Shown here: positions 49,884-58,317 of the stretch, in pieces | Position numbering within the stretch: the stretch's first letter is position 1 | How the letters are laid out: each line of letters begins with the position of its first letter | NCBI GenBank assembly: GCA_019454225.1 | Contig: CP075370.1 | Location: 3,590,001 to 3,654,000 of the forward strand | Length of the DNA stretch: 64,000 nt | Direction: 5' to 3' | Origin: Paracoccaceae bacterium | GTDB lineage: Bacteria > Pseudomonadota > Alphaproteobacteria > Rhodobacterales > Rhodobacteraceae | Translations under genes and position numbers: made by a program | The notes under the pieces: model-generated | The model's input: only the letters and a program-made list of their open reading frames with translations | Databases searched by the model: none | What the model was told of the DNA's origin: nothing

Positions 49884-51595
49884 CGCTTCGTTCCGCCCGA
49901 TGGTTCGCCCCCGACGATCTGCGCGGCTTCGGCCATCGGTCGCGTCTGATGCAGATGGGCTATGGCCCCGAGGACTGGGTGGGCCGTCCGGTGATCGCGG
50001 TCATCAACACCTGGTCCGACATCAACCCCTGCCACGCGCATTTCCGCCAGCGCGTCGAGGATGTGAAGCGCGGCGTGCTGCAGGCCGGCGGCTTTCCCGT
50101 GGAACTGCCCGCCCTGTCGCTGTCGGAGAATTTCGTCAAGCCGACGACCATGCTGTACCGCAACCTCCTGGCGCTTGAGACCGAGGAACTGCTGCGCAGC
50201 CATCCGGTGGACGGGGCGGTTCTGATGGGCGGTTGCGACAAGACGACGCCCGGCCTGCTGATGGGCGCAATCAGCATGAACCTGCCCGCGATATTCCTGC
50301 CCGCAGGCCCGATGCTGCGCGGAAACCTGCGCGGCGAGGTGCTGGGTTCGGGATCGGACACCTGGAAGTACTGGGACGACCGGCGCGCGGGACGGATCGG
50401 CGCCGATGAATGGCAGGCGGTCGAGGCGGGGATCGCCCGATCCTACGGGCATTGCATGACCATGGGGACGGCGGCCACGATGACGGCCATCGCCGATGCC
50501 CTGGGGATGTGCCTGACCGGCGCATCGTCGGTACCGGCCGCGGATGCAGGCCATATCCGCATGGCCGCCGCGACGGGCCGCCGCGTGGTCGAGATGGTCC
50601 GCGAGACCTTGCGCCCCTCGGACATCCTGACGCGGGCCTCGTTCGGCAACGCCCTGGCGGTGGCGATGGCCATGGGCTGTTCGACCAATGCGATCATCCA
50701 TCTGGTGGCCTTGTCGCGCCGGGCGGGGCTGCCGCTGACGCTTGACGATTTCGATGCGGCGGGGCGGCGGGTGCCGGTGCTGGCCAACATCCGGCCGGCC
50801 GGCGACCGCTATCTGATGGAGGATTTCTTCTACGCCGGTGGCCTGCGGGCGATGATGGCACAGATGGCCGGGCATCTTGACCTTGCGGCGCGGACCGTCG
50901 CGGGCGAGACCCTGGGCGAGGCCATCGCCGGGGCCGAGGTGTTCCTGCCCGACGTGATCCGCAGCCCGGACAACCCGGTGTCGACGGAACCGGCGATGGC
51001 GGTGCTGCGGGGCAATCTGGCGCCCGATGGCTGTGTGATGAAGCCTGTGGCGGCCGATCCCCGCCTGTTGCGGCATTCCGGCCCGGCACTGGTGTTTGAC
51101 AGCTATGCCGAGATGAAGGCGCGGATCGACGACCCCGATCTGGCGGTGACACCCGACACCGTGCTGGTGATGCGGGGGGCGGGTCCGCTGGGCGGACCGG
51201 GGATGCCGGAATGGGGCATGCTGCCGATCCCGAAGAAGCTGCTGCAGGCCGGGGTCCGCGACATGCTGCGCATTTCGGACGCGCGGATGAGCGGGACGAG
51301 CTATGGCGCCTGCGTGCTGCATGTCGCGCCCGAGGCCCATGTGGGCGGACCGCTGGCGCTGGTGCGGACGGGCGACACCATCACCGTCGACGTGCCCGCC
51401 CGCCGGATCGACATGGTGGTGGACGCGACCGAGTTGCGCCGCCGCCGGACAGCGCTGGTGCCACCGGAACCGCGCTTCGGGCGAGGCTACGGCTGGGTCT
51501 ATGCCCGCCATGTACTGCAGGCCGACCAGGGCTGCGATTTCGACTTTCTCGAAACGGGCTTCGGGCCAACGCCAGGCGAACCCGAGATCCTCTGA
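49880..51595 (+). CDS. IlvD/Edd-family dehydratase, probable sugar-acid dehydratase
   Basis: A 571-aa protein of IlvD/Edd length. Fe-S/Mg landmarks are NTWSDINPCHAHFRQRVEDVKRGV, MGGCDKTTPGLLMG, and SYGHCMTMGTAATMTAIADALGM, with AFKATVFDG-like nucleus replaced by ALVFDSYAEMKARIDD and RISDARMSGTSYGACVLHVAPEA. The opening FRSARWFAPDDL-like (LRSARWFAPDDLRGFGHRSR) and PxSLS region match arabonate/xylonate/galactonate-type dehydratases rather than branched-chain IlvD. It would convert an aldonic acid to its 2-keto-3-deoxy form, the aldolase substrate encoded at the operon end. Confidence 0.88.
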   Translation: MTLRSARWFAPDDLRGFGHRSRLMQMGYGPEDWVGRPVIAVINTWSDINPCHAHFRQRVEDVKRGVLQAGGFPVELPALSLSENFVKPTTMLYRNLLALETEELLRSHPVDGAVLMGGCDKTTPGLLMGAISMNLPAIFLPAGPMLRGNLRGEVLGSGSDTWKYWDDRRAGRIGADEWQAVEAGIARSYGHCMTMGTAATMTAIADALGMCLTGASSVPAADAGHIRMAAATGRRVVEMVRETLRPSDILTRASFGNALAVAMAMGCSTNAIIHLVALSRRAGLPLTLDDFDAAGRRVPVLANIRPAGDRYLMEDFFYAGGLRAMMAQMAGHLDLAARTVAGETLGEAIAGAEVFLPDVIRSPDNPVSTEPAMAVLRGNLAPDGCVMKPVAADPRLLRHSGPALVFDSYAEMKARIDDPDLAVTPDTVLVMRGAGPLGGPGMPEWGMLPIPKKLLQAGVRDMLRISDARMSGTSYGACVLHVAPEAHVGGPLALVRTGDTITVDVPARRIDMVVDATELRRRRTALVPPEPRFGRGYGWVYARHVLQADQGCDFDFLETGFGPTPGEPEIL

Positions 51596-51611
51596 CCGAA
51601 AGGCAAGCGCC

Positions 51612-53051
51612 GTGTCCGATGATACCCCGAAGTTCCTGATTGGAGGCGTCTTCCACACAAGCACCGACCTGCCGCCGATTCCGGTCGTCAATCCCTGCAC
51701 CGGGCTGGTCCTTTGGCATGCCCCGGCCTGTGATGCCCGCCACGTTGCCGAGGCGCTGGCCCATGCCCGCGCGGCGCTTCCGCTCTGGTCGGCGGTGCAT
51801 GGCTGGGAACGCGGGCGGGTGCTGCGCGGCATTGCCCGCGCGATGGAACGCCGCCGCCCCGCCATCGCGCGCGCCCTCTCGCTGGAGATCGGCCGCCCCC
51901 GCAGCCAGTCCGAGGGCGAGGTGAACGCCGCGATCGAGCAATTCGACTGGTTCGCCGGCGAGGCCGAGCGTCTGTTCGGCGAGACCATCCCGTCGCGCCA
52001 GGGCGGGCGGCTGGCGGTGATGCCGGAACCTGTCGGCATCGTCGCGGCCTTCACCGCCTGGAACTTCCCCGTGAACCTTATGGCCCGCAAGATCGCCCCG
52101 GCCCTGGCCGCCGGCTGCCCGATCCTGTGCCGACCGTCGGAGCAGACCCCCCTGACCTCGACCCTGATCGCCGAGGCCTGTGTCGAAGGCGGCGCGCCGC
52201 CGGGGGTGGTGCAGATGCTGTCGGGACGGGCCGAGAACCTGTCTCCGGCGATCATGGCCGCCGACGAGGTGCGCAAGATCAGCCTGACCGGCTCGACCCG
52301 TGTGGGCAAGCTGCTGCTGGCCGAGGCCGCCAGCACGGTGAAACGCTGTTCGATGGAACTGGGCGGGCACGCGCCGGTGATCGTCTGTGCCGATAGCGAT
52401 GTCGAGGCTGCCGCCGTGCAATGCGCGGCGTTCAAGTTCCGCAACGCGGGCCAGGTGTGCATCGCGCCGAACCGGTTCTATGTGGAAGGCTCGGTCGCAG
52501 GCCGGTTTCTGGACCGCATGGTGGCCGAGGCGCGGGCGCTGGTTCCAGGCGACAGCCAGGACGCGGCCACCACGATGGGCCCGCTGACGCTGTCCGGCCA
52601 GCGCGACCGGATCGAGGCCCTGATCGCCGACGCCGTCGCCCGGGGCGGCCGGGTGGCTACCGGCGGCCAGCGCCCCGAGGGGCGGAACGCGGGCTGGTTC
52701 CTTGAGCCCACGGTCCTTGCCGACGTGCCGGATGACGCGCGGATCATGGCAGAGGAGCCCTTTGGCCCGGTCGCGCCGGTGACCACCTTCACCGATCTGG
52801 GCGATGCGATCACGCGGGCGAATTCCACGCCCTTCGCACTTGCCGCCTATGCCTTCACCGGCAGCCATGCCAAGGCGGAACGCCTGTCGTCGGGGCTGCA
52901 TGCCGGCATGGTCGGGATCAACACCTTCCTTGTTGCCCATGCCGAGGCGCCATTCGGCGGGATGGATCATTCCGGGATGGGACGCGAAGGGGGTCGACAA
53001 GCGATCCACGATTACCTGAATGTAAAGCTGACGCATTTCATGTGGGGCTGA
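51612..53051 (+). CDS. NAD(P)-dependent aldehyde dehydrogenase
   Basis: A 479-aa ALDH superfamily enzyme. Landmarks are AFTAWNFPVN (Asn151), LTGSTRVGKLL, MELGGHAPVIV (Glu249), the catalytic Cys283 in NAGQVCIAPNR, and EEPFGPVAPV. It belongs to the succinate-semialdehyde/glycolaldehyde/lactaldehyde/ketoglutarate-semialdehyde group by length and motifs. GTG 51612 is chosen: it follows GGCAAGCGCC, and begins family-like sequence (VSDDTPKFLIGG). In this operon it would oxidise the aldehyde freed by the aldolase, or a keto-acid semialdehyde. Confidence 0.92.
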   Translation: MSDDTPKFLIGGVFHTSTDLPPIPVVNPCTGLVLWHAPACDARHVAEALAHARAALPLWSAVHGWERGRVLRGIARAMERRRPAIARALSLEIGRPRSQSEGEVNAAIEQFDWFAGEAERLFGETIPSRQGGRLAVMPEPVGIVAAFTAWNFPVNLMARKIAPALAAGCPILCRPSEQTPLTSTLIAEACVEGGAPPGVVQMLSGRAENLSPAIMAADEVRKISLTGSTRVGKLLLAEAASTVKRCSMELGGHAPVIVCADSDVEAAAVQCAAFKFRNAGQVCIAPNRFYVEGSVAGRFLDRMVAEARALVPGDSQDAATTMGPLTLSGQRDRIEALIADAVARGGRVATGGQRPEGRNAGWFLEPTVLADVPDDARIMAEEPFGPVAPVTTFTDLGDAITRANSTPFALAAYAFTGSHAKAERLSSGLHAGMVGINTFLVAHAEAPFGGMDHSGMGREGGRQAIHDYLNVKLTHFMWG

Positions 53052-53052
53052 C

Positions 53053-53826
53053 ATGACAGGATTCCGCAACCCGCTGCGCCGGGTCTGGGACGAGGGACGC
53101 TGCGCCGTGAACGGCTGGATCGCATGTCCCGGCGTGCTGCCCGCCGAGGCCATGGCGCGTGCGCGCTGGGACAGCCTGACCATCGACATGCAGCACGGAA
53201 CCGCGGATTACCGCGACCTGCTGGCGATCCTTCCGGTGATCGAGCGGCAGGGCAAGGCCGCACTGGTGCGGGTGCCCTGGCTCGACGAGGGGGCGGTGAT
53301 GCGCGCGCTCGATGCCGGCGCGGTCGGGGTGATCGCACCGATGATCGAGACTGCGGCGCAGGCGGCGCGGCTGGTGGCCGCATGCCGCTATCCCCCCGAA
53401 GGCGCCCGCAGCTTCGGCCCGGTAAGGGCCCGGTTCGCCTGGGGTGACGGATACGGCGGTGCGGCGAATGCAGAAGTGCTGACGATCGCGATGATCGAGA
53501 CACGGGGCGCGGTCGACGCGCTGGACGAGATCCTCGCCGTGCCGGGCCTTGACGGCATCTACATCGGCCCCGCCGACCTTTCGCTGGCCTTCGGACACCC
53601 CCCCGGCATGGACAGAACCGAGCCCGAGATGCGCAGCCTGATCGGGCGGGTCCTGACCGCGACGCGATCGGCGGGCCTGCGGGCCTGCATCCATTGCGGC
53701 AGCCCCGACTATGCCGCCGAAATGGCCGCGCTGGGATTCGATCTGGTCACCATCGGGTCTGACGCCCGATTCATCGAGGCCGGTGCGGCGGCCGCGACCG
53801 AAAGATTCCTGGGCCTGACCGCCTAG
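53053..53826 (+). CDS. HpcH/HpaI-family aldolase
   Basis: A 257-aa class II pyruvate aldolase. Landmarks are LTIDMQHGTADYRDL (catalytic His), GAVGVIAPMIETAAQAARLVAACRYPPEGARSFG, and MIETRGAVDALDEILAVPGLDGIYIGPADLSLAFG with the metal Glu/Asp. Relatives include 2-keto-3-deoxy-rhamnonate, 4-hydroxy-2-oxovalerate and 5-keto-4-deoxyglucarate aldolases. It would split the 2-keto-3-deoxy acid from the dehydratase to pyruvate and an aldehyde. Last gene of the operon, 1 base after the ALDH stop. Confidence 0.9.
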   Translation: MTGFRNPLRRVWDEGRCAVNGWIACPGVLPAEAMARARWDSLTIDMQHGTADYRDLLAILPVIERQGKAALVRVPWLDEGAVMRALDAGAVGVIAPMIETAAQAARLVAACRYPPEGARSFGPVRARFAWGDGYGGAANAEVLTIAMIETRGAVDALDEILAVPGLDGIYIGPADLSLAFGHPPGMDRTEPEMRSLIGRVLTATRSAGLRACIHCGSPDYAAEMAALGFDLVTIGSDARFIEAGAAAATERFLGLTA

Positions 53827-54194
53827 GGGGCTGTGGCGCCGCAGGATTCTTCGTGTGTTTCCCGCCCATCGTATCAATGGCCTGTCCAGTTGCATCGGCA
53901 CAGTCGGCGCAAGGCTGAACGGTTCCACCTGAGCAAAACCGAAGTGTCACCCATCCGGCCGTCCGACACGTCGCGGGAGGATGGCGCCTGGATGGCTTCC
54001 GATGGGCGAACACGCGCGTCGGTGCGTGGACATGCTTTCCGGGGTGATGGCTGACAGCAACGGGGATCGCGCGGTCGCGCTGCCCCGCCGGTCCCGCCCT
54101 GTCATAATCGCGTTGCGCGGGTGGCCGATTGTCGGTTGCAACCGGCGGCAACATGTCGCTGAATGGAAATGATGTATTTTGAGCGGAGCATTGC
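53827..54194. other. Intergenic region before the unknown cluster, with a 12-bp palindrome
   Basis: No gene is supported in these 368 bases. They include CGGTTGCAACCG (54133-54144), a perfect palindrome 50 bases upstream of the first gene of the unknown cluster, which could be an operator. An AT-richer stretch GAAATGATGTATTTTG follows (54166-54181), and GGAG 7 bases before the ATG is the ribosome site. A GTATCAATGGCCTG at 53870 resembles one box of the intergenic repeat but lacks its other parts. Confidence 0.4.
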
Positions 54195-55454
54195 ATGTCA
54201 GAGCTTGCTGTTTCAGGTGACGAACTCAAGCGGCTGCTCAAGGTGGCGGCAAAGTCCCCCCTCCCCTTCGCCTACTGCCCGGGGGCGGATGTCGACGGCG
54301 ACCTTTTCGCGCTGCACCGCACCAAATCGGCCGAAGTTCTGGCCAAGTCGCTGCGCGCCTCGGGCGATGGCAACAAGGTGGCCTTCGGGACCGCGGAGGT
54401 GGAGGGAAAGCTGGTGTCGCTGCGCTGCGACCGGCTGCTTCCGTCGCTGGCCAAGAAGCTGAAGAAGTTCCTCCGCGCCAATCAGGTCAACCGGAACGTC
54501 CGCATCCTGGACGCCGAGGGCAATGTCGTCGAAGAGGATATCGAGAACCTGCCCGACGACGGACAGGACGATCCGGCCGACGGCACCACCGAGATCGGAG
54601 ACGCAGGCGACCAGGGGCAGGATGCAGAGACTGCCGCGGCAGAGGCCGACCAGCCTTCGGCCGATCTGGCGGCCCGCGCAAAGGCGCTGCACCCGCATGT
54701 CATGGCCCTGCCTGAGCCGGCGGGACAGAAGGTCCGGCAGGCCTTTGCCCTGGCCGTCGGCATGATCCGGTCGGGCGATGACGCCGGCGCGGCTGCGGCG
54801 CTGGACCGGATCGAGGTCCTGCTCGACCGCCTGCCGCAGGCAGCGGCCGACGCGCCGCCGCCCGATCAGCCCGGATCGGCCACGCAGCGCAAGCTGCTGG
54901 ATGCCGCGGCTGCGCTGGCCGCGCGGATCAATGCCCTGGGCGATGCCGATGCCCGGGCCATGCTGATTGCGCAGATGAAGGATGTGGCCGGCGCGATCCG
55001 CGACGCCGCTGTGGAGCGGGCGATCAGCGGCATGAAGCAGGTGCAGCAGGACCTGCTGCTGGCCGAAGCCAATGCCAGTGCCCCGGCGCGGGACCCGCTC
55101 GATGTCTGGAACGCGGCGAAGGAGACCACGGATGCGGCCATCGGGGCGCTTCAGGCCCGACTGGGCCAGATTGCCGATCCCGATCTGGACCGCATTGCGC
55201 GGTTCGGCCTGAACGGCATCACCGAAGGCAACCAGACTGCGCTGATGAAGCACCTTCTCGACTATCGCCAGGCGAGCGGCGACGCACGCGCCAAGGCCGC
55301 GGCGGCACTGCGCAGCCAGGCGGCGGCCTATCGGTCGTTCCTGCAGTCGAACGAACTGATCGACCTGTGCGAGAAGAACCCCTTTGGCGTCGCGGTCGAT
55401 CTGCGGGGGCCGCTTGGCGCCGCCCTGACCGAGATCGAGCGGCTTGCCGCCTGA
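54195..55454 (+). CDS. Unknown protein, first gene of the large helical-protein cluster
   Basis: A 419-aa protein of unrecognised family. Residues 1-113 look like a compact alpha/beta domain (LKRLLKVAAKSPLPFAYCPG, KVAFGTAEVEGKLVSLRC, KKLKKFLRANQ, NVRILDAEGNVV). Residues 114-155 are an acidic low-complexity linker (DDGQDDPADGTTEIGDAGDQ). Residues 156-419 are Ala/Asp/Leu-rich helices, probably coiled. No signal peptide or membrane segment is seen. It begins the plus-strand series 54195-64000, with the next gene starting 49 bases later. Codon use is like its neighbours, so recent transfer is not indicated. Confidence 0.8.
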   Translation: MSELAVSGDELKRLLKVAAKSPLPFAYCPGADVDGDLFALHRTKSAEVLAKSLRASGDGNKVAFGTAEVEGKLVSLRCDRLLPSLAKKLKKFLRANQVNRNVRILDAEGNVVEEDIENLPDDGQDDPADGTTEIGDAGDQGQDAETAAAEADQPSADLAARAKALHPHVMALPEPAGQKVRQAFALAVGMIRSGDDAGAAAALDRIEVLLDRLPQAAADAPPPDQPGSATQRKLLDAAAALAARINALGDADARAMLIAQMKDVAGAIRDAAVERAISGMKQVQQDLLLAEANASAPARDPLDVWNAAKETTDAAIGALQARLGQIADPDLDRIARFGLNGITEGNQTALMKHLLDYRQASGDARAKAAAALRSQAAAYRSFLQSNELIDLCEKNPFGVAVDLRGPLGAALTEIERLAA

Positions 55455-55503
55455 GGGGCCGCCGGTGCCCCTGCCTGTCCAACCTGACTGATCGGAGTGA
55501 CCG

Positions 55504-58290
55504 ATGCCCGACCCCACGCTCGACCTCAAGACTTCGGTCACCGACTGGATCGCCGCCTTCAACCGCGTCAAGGGCTGGAAGACGCTGCGCCAGAATCCGG
55601 CAACGCCCAAGGCCGCCAACCTGCGGATGTCGCCCAAGAAACAGCTGGCGCAGGAGATGGCGGCCCGGCTGGCGGGTGGCGACAAGCAGGCGCTCGCCGA
55701 TGCCATCGACCGGGACGCCGCCACGCTGCAGGATCTGGAGCGTCAGGTCAGCGCGGCCCAGCCGGATGACGATATCGACGCCCTGAAGGCGCAACTGGAA
55801 CAGGTGCGCAGCGGCCTGTCCGAACAGCGCGCCAACCTTGCCATCGTAGAAAAGATCGAGAAGCGTCTGGCGCAGCTCGTGCTGGTCGAGGGGAACCTGC
55901 CCGCCGACCTGAAGCAGGTCCGCGAGGACAACGTCGCCCTGCGCGACCGTGCCGAGGCGTCTGGCCTTGACCTGGCGGCGATGGACCAGAAGGCGCTGGC
56001 CGACTTTCGCCGGGCGCATGTCGACATGCAGAAGAACATCGACAATGCGCGGGCCGAGGTGATGCCCGTCACCACCGACAAGACCGGCAAGACGCGCAAC
56101 TATGCCATCATCAACGCCAAGGAATACAAGATCCTGTACGGGTTGATGGAGCAGTCGCTGCTGGTGCTGCAAACCGACGGCGTCGACAGTGCCCGTCAGA
56201 AGTTATTCGAGGTGCAGGCCCTTCTGGGGGCCTATCGCACCGCGCGGACAGGCGGCACCGTGAATACCGCCCCACCCAGCGCGATCGAGGCGTCCGGGCT
56301 GGAAGGGCACTTCCAGATTGCCGACGAACTGATCGACGGCATGCTGCAGCGGGGCCTGACGGCGGCGGCAAACGGCCTGCGCGCGGCCTATGACAACCTG
56401 TTCCGTGATGTCGAGGCGGCCGTGCTGGCCCGTGAGGACGGGATCAAGGACGGCTACCTGGAGCTGATCGAGGTGATCGTGTCGGGGGCGCAGCGGGGCC
56501 GCGACGATGCGGTCGCCATCCAATCGGTTGTTCTGGGCATCAACACCGACATCGGAACGATGGTCGCCAACGGCCATGCCGTCGACGCCGAACGCGCGCT
56601 GGTGGCCGATTTCGTCAGGGATGCTGCGACCCAGACCCAGACCAGCGTCACGGTCGGCCGCGCGCATGAACTGGCCGCCGAGATCCGCCGGCGACTGAAG
56701 GCGGCGACGGATGCCGATCTGGCGCTGGAGCAGCTGGACCGCAGTGTGATGGCGGCCGATGTCGACGACCTTGACGCGCGGTTCGAGAAATTCTTCAGCC
56801 ACAACATCATCACCGGCAAGGTGCGCACCCAGACCGACACCAAGTCGCAGGAAAAGAAGAACGTCCGCGCCAACAAGGACATTCCCCGCGCGGCACTGGA
56901 CGAGATCGAACTTCAACTGATGGCGGCGCGGCAACTGCTTGACAGCGACTCGCTCGACGCGCTGCGCACGGCGGACGAATATGTGAGCGGAGTCAAGACC
57001 TTCATCACCACGATCGAGAATGCCCCCAAGGTGTATGTGCATCTGGAGGACGGGTTCAAGAAGATCGAAACGGCGATCAGGAAACTCGAAAGCGACTATC
57101 CGCTGTACCTGCCGGGACAGCGGCTGGACCTGCTGGCAAAGCTGGCCGAGCTGCGCGCGGGCCAGTACACCCGCCCGCAGGATTCCGTGCAATCCGACTC
57201 CGACCTGCTGAGCACCAGGGTCGATGACCTCAAGACCGAGATCAAGGGCCTTCAGACCCGCAAGCGCGCCCTGGCCAAGACCGCCGACGAAGTCGACACG
57301 CTGATCAAGGATATCGGCAAGGTGCTGAAGGGCAAGAAGGCCTTTGTCGACCTGAAGGGCTACTATGGCCCCGAGGTCGACCGGATGATGGAGGTCCGCG
57401 ACCAGATCGCCGAACGGACCGAACAGTCGCTGGACCAGGCCGAGGCTGCCATCACCACGATGAAGGCCACTCTTCTGCTGGCGCTGGACTCCGCGCGGGC
57501 CTGGGCCGCGAAGAAGGACCTGGACGACGCGGGGCTCAGTGCGCTGGACAGCCTGCTGACCAATGCCCGCGAGGGGCAGACCGCGCATGACGCCGACACC
57601 GCCGCCAAGGCGGACTATGAAGACGCGGTCAAGAAGCTGGGCAGCGACATCGAGTCGGTGAAGAAGAAACTCAAGCCTCTCAAGGCTGACCCCGGCGAGA
57701 TCCTGACGCTCGAGTCGCAACGGACGGCGCTCAAGGCCGATGTCGAGAAGACCGGCAAGTTCGCATCAGGGGTCGAGCGGGTGGCCGCCCTGCAGAGCCG
57801 CGTCATCCAGGTGCGCGACGATGCCGTCAGCGCCGCCGCGGTGCTGGATGCCGGACTGGCCGATGCGGCTGCGGCCTGCGTCGATGCGGTCGACGGCTTC
57901 GTCGCCAAGCTGGATACCTTTGTGGCCGATGTGATCGTGCCCGCCGGCCAGTCGGACAACGGCACTGACCTTGATGCCTATGACAGGGCCAAGATCACGG
58001 CCTTCTTCACCAAGCTGGCCCAGTCGGTCCGCGGCACCGGCACCGCTACGCTGAAAACCAACGCGGCCATCGTCGCCGACCGCGCCGCCGGCATCCCGGC
58101 CCGCAAGAAGGCGCGCGAAACGGCACTGGCGGAACTGCGCAAGCTGATGGCGCTGTTCGACGCGTTTCCGCCGATGCTGCACTTCCGCAGCCATCCGTTT
58201 GCGACGAAGGACGCAAGCACCCGCGCCGCCAGCGCCCGCCAGGCCATGCCCCGGCTGGAGATGCGCCTTCTGACCGCCATCAAGGATTGA
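55504..58290 (+). CDS. Unknown 928-aa helical/coiled-coil protein
   Basis: A 928-aa protein with no recognised domain. The start VTDWIAAFNRVKGWKTLRQNP is followed by long runs of charged, Ala/Leu/Gln-rich helix with heptad character (for example residues 65-125, LERQVSAAQPDDDIDALKAQ; 225-260; 575-625, VDDLKTEIKGLQTRKRALAK). No signal peptide, transmembrane segment, Walker motif or catalytic motif is visible. The C-terminus is basic (HFRSHPFATKDASTRAASAR). It probably serves as a structural or scaffold protein for the cluster. ATG 55504 follows GATCGGAGTG. 27 bases separate it from the next gene. Confidence 0.8.
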   Translation: MPDPTLDLKTSVTDWIAAFNRVKGWKTLRQNPATPKAANLRMSPKKQLAQEMAARLAGGDKQALADAIDRDAATLQDLERQVSAAQPDDDIDALKAQLEQVRSGLSEQRANLAIVEKIEKRLAQLVLVEGNLPADLKQVREDNVALRDRAEASGLDLAAMDQKALADFRRAHVDMQKNIDNARAEVMPVTTDKTGKTRNYAIINAKEYKILYGLMEQSLLVLQTDGVDSARQKLFEVQALLGAYRTARTGGTVNTAPPSAIEASGLEGHFQIADELIDGMLQRGLTAAANGLRAAYDNLFRDVEAAVLAREDGIKDGYLELIEVIVSGAQRGRDDAVAIQSVVLGINTDIGTMVANGHAVDAERALVADFVRDAATQTQTSVTVGRAHELAAEIRRRLKAATDADLALEQLDRSVMAADVDDLDARFEKFFSHNIITGKVRTQTDTKSQEKKNVRANKDIPRAALDEIELQLMAARQLLDSDSLDALRTADEYVSGVKTFITTIENAPKVYVHLEDGFKKIETAIRKLESDYPLYLPGQRLDLLAKLAELRAGQYTRPQDSVQSDSDLLSTRVDDLKTEIKGLQTRKRALAKTADEVDTLIKDIGKVLKGKKAFVDLKGYYGPEVDRMMEVRDQIAERTEQSLDQAEAAITTMKATLLLALDSARAWAAKKDLDDAGLSALDSLLTNAREGQTAHDADTAAKADYEDAVKKLGSDIESVKKKLKPLKADPGEILTLESQRTALKADVEKTGKFASGVERVAALQSRVIQVRDDAVSAAAVLDAGLADAAAACVDAVDGFVAKLDTFVADVIVPAGQSDNGTDLDAYDRAKITAFFTKLAQSVRGTGTATLKTNAAIVADRAAGIPARKKARETALAELRKLMALFDAFPPMLHFRSHPFATKDASTRAASARQAMPRLEMRLLTAIKD

Positions 58291-58317
58291 TCCGGCCCCC
58301 CGGAATTCGGAGAGACC

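Noticed and set aside
49829-52462. An 877-codon minus-strand open frame opposite the dehydratase and ALDH genes
   Set aside because: Both plus-strand genes have complete catalytic motifs; the antisense frame has none.
53870-53884. Possible third copy of the intergenic repeat (GTATCAATGGCCTG)
   Set aside because: Only one box is similar; the palindrome, T-run and terminal box are missing at the expected distances.
53833-54054. A 73-codon plus-strand frame in the intergenic region before the unknown cluster
   Set aside because: It has no ribosome site and its composition is non-coding-like (Arg/Ser/Pro-rich), with no recognisable feature.
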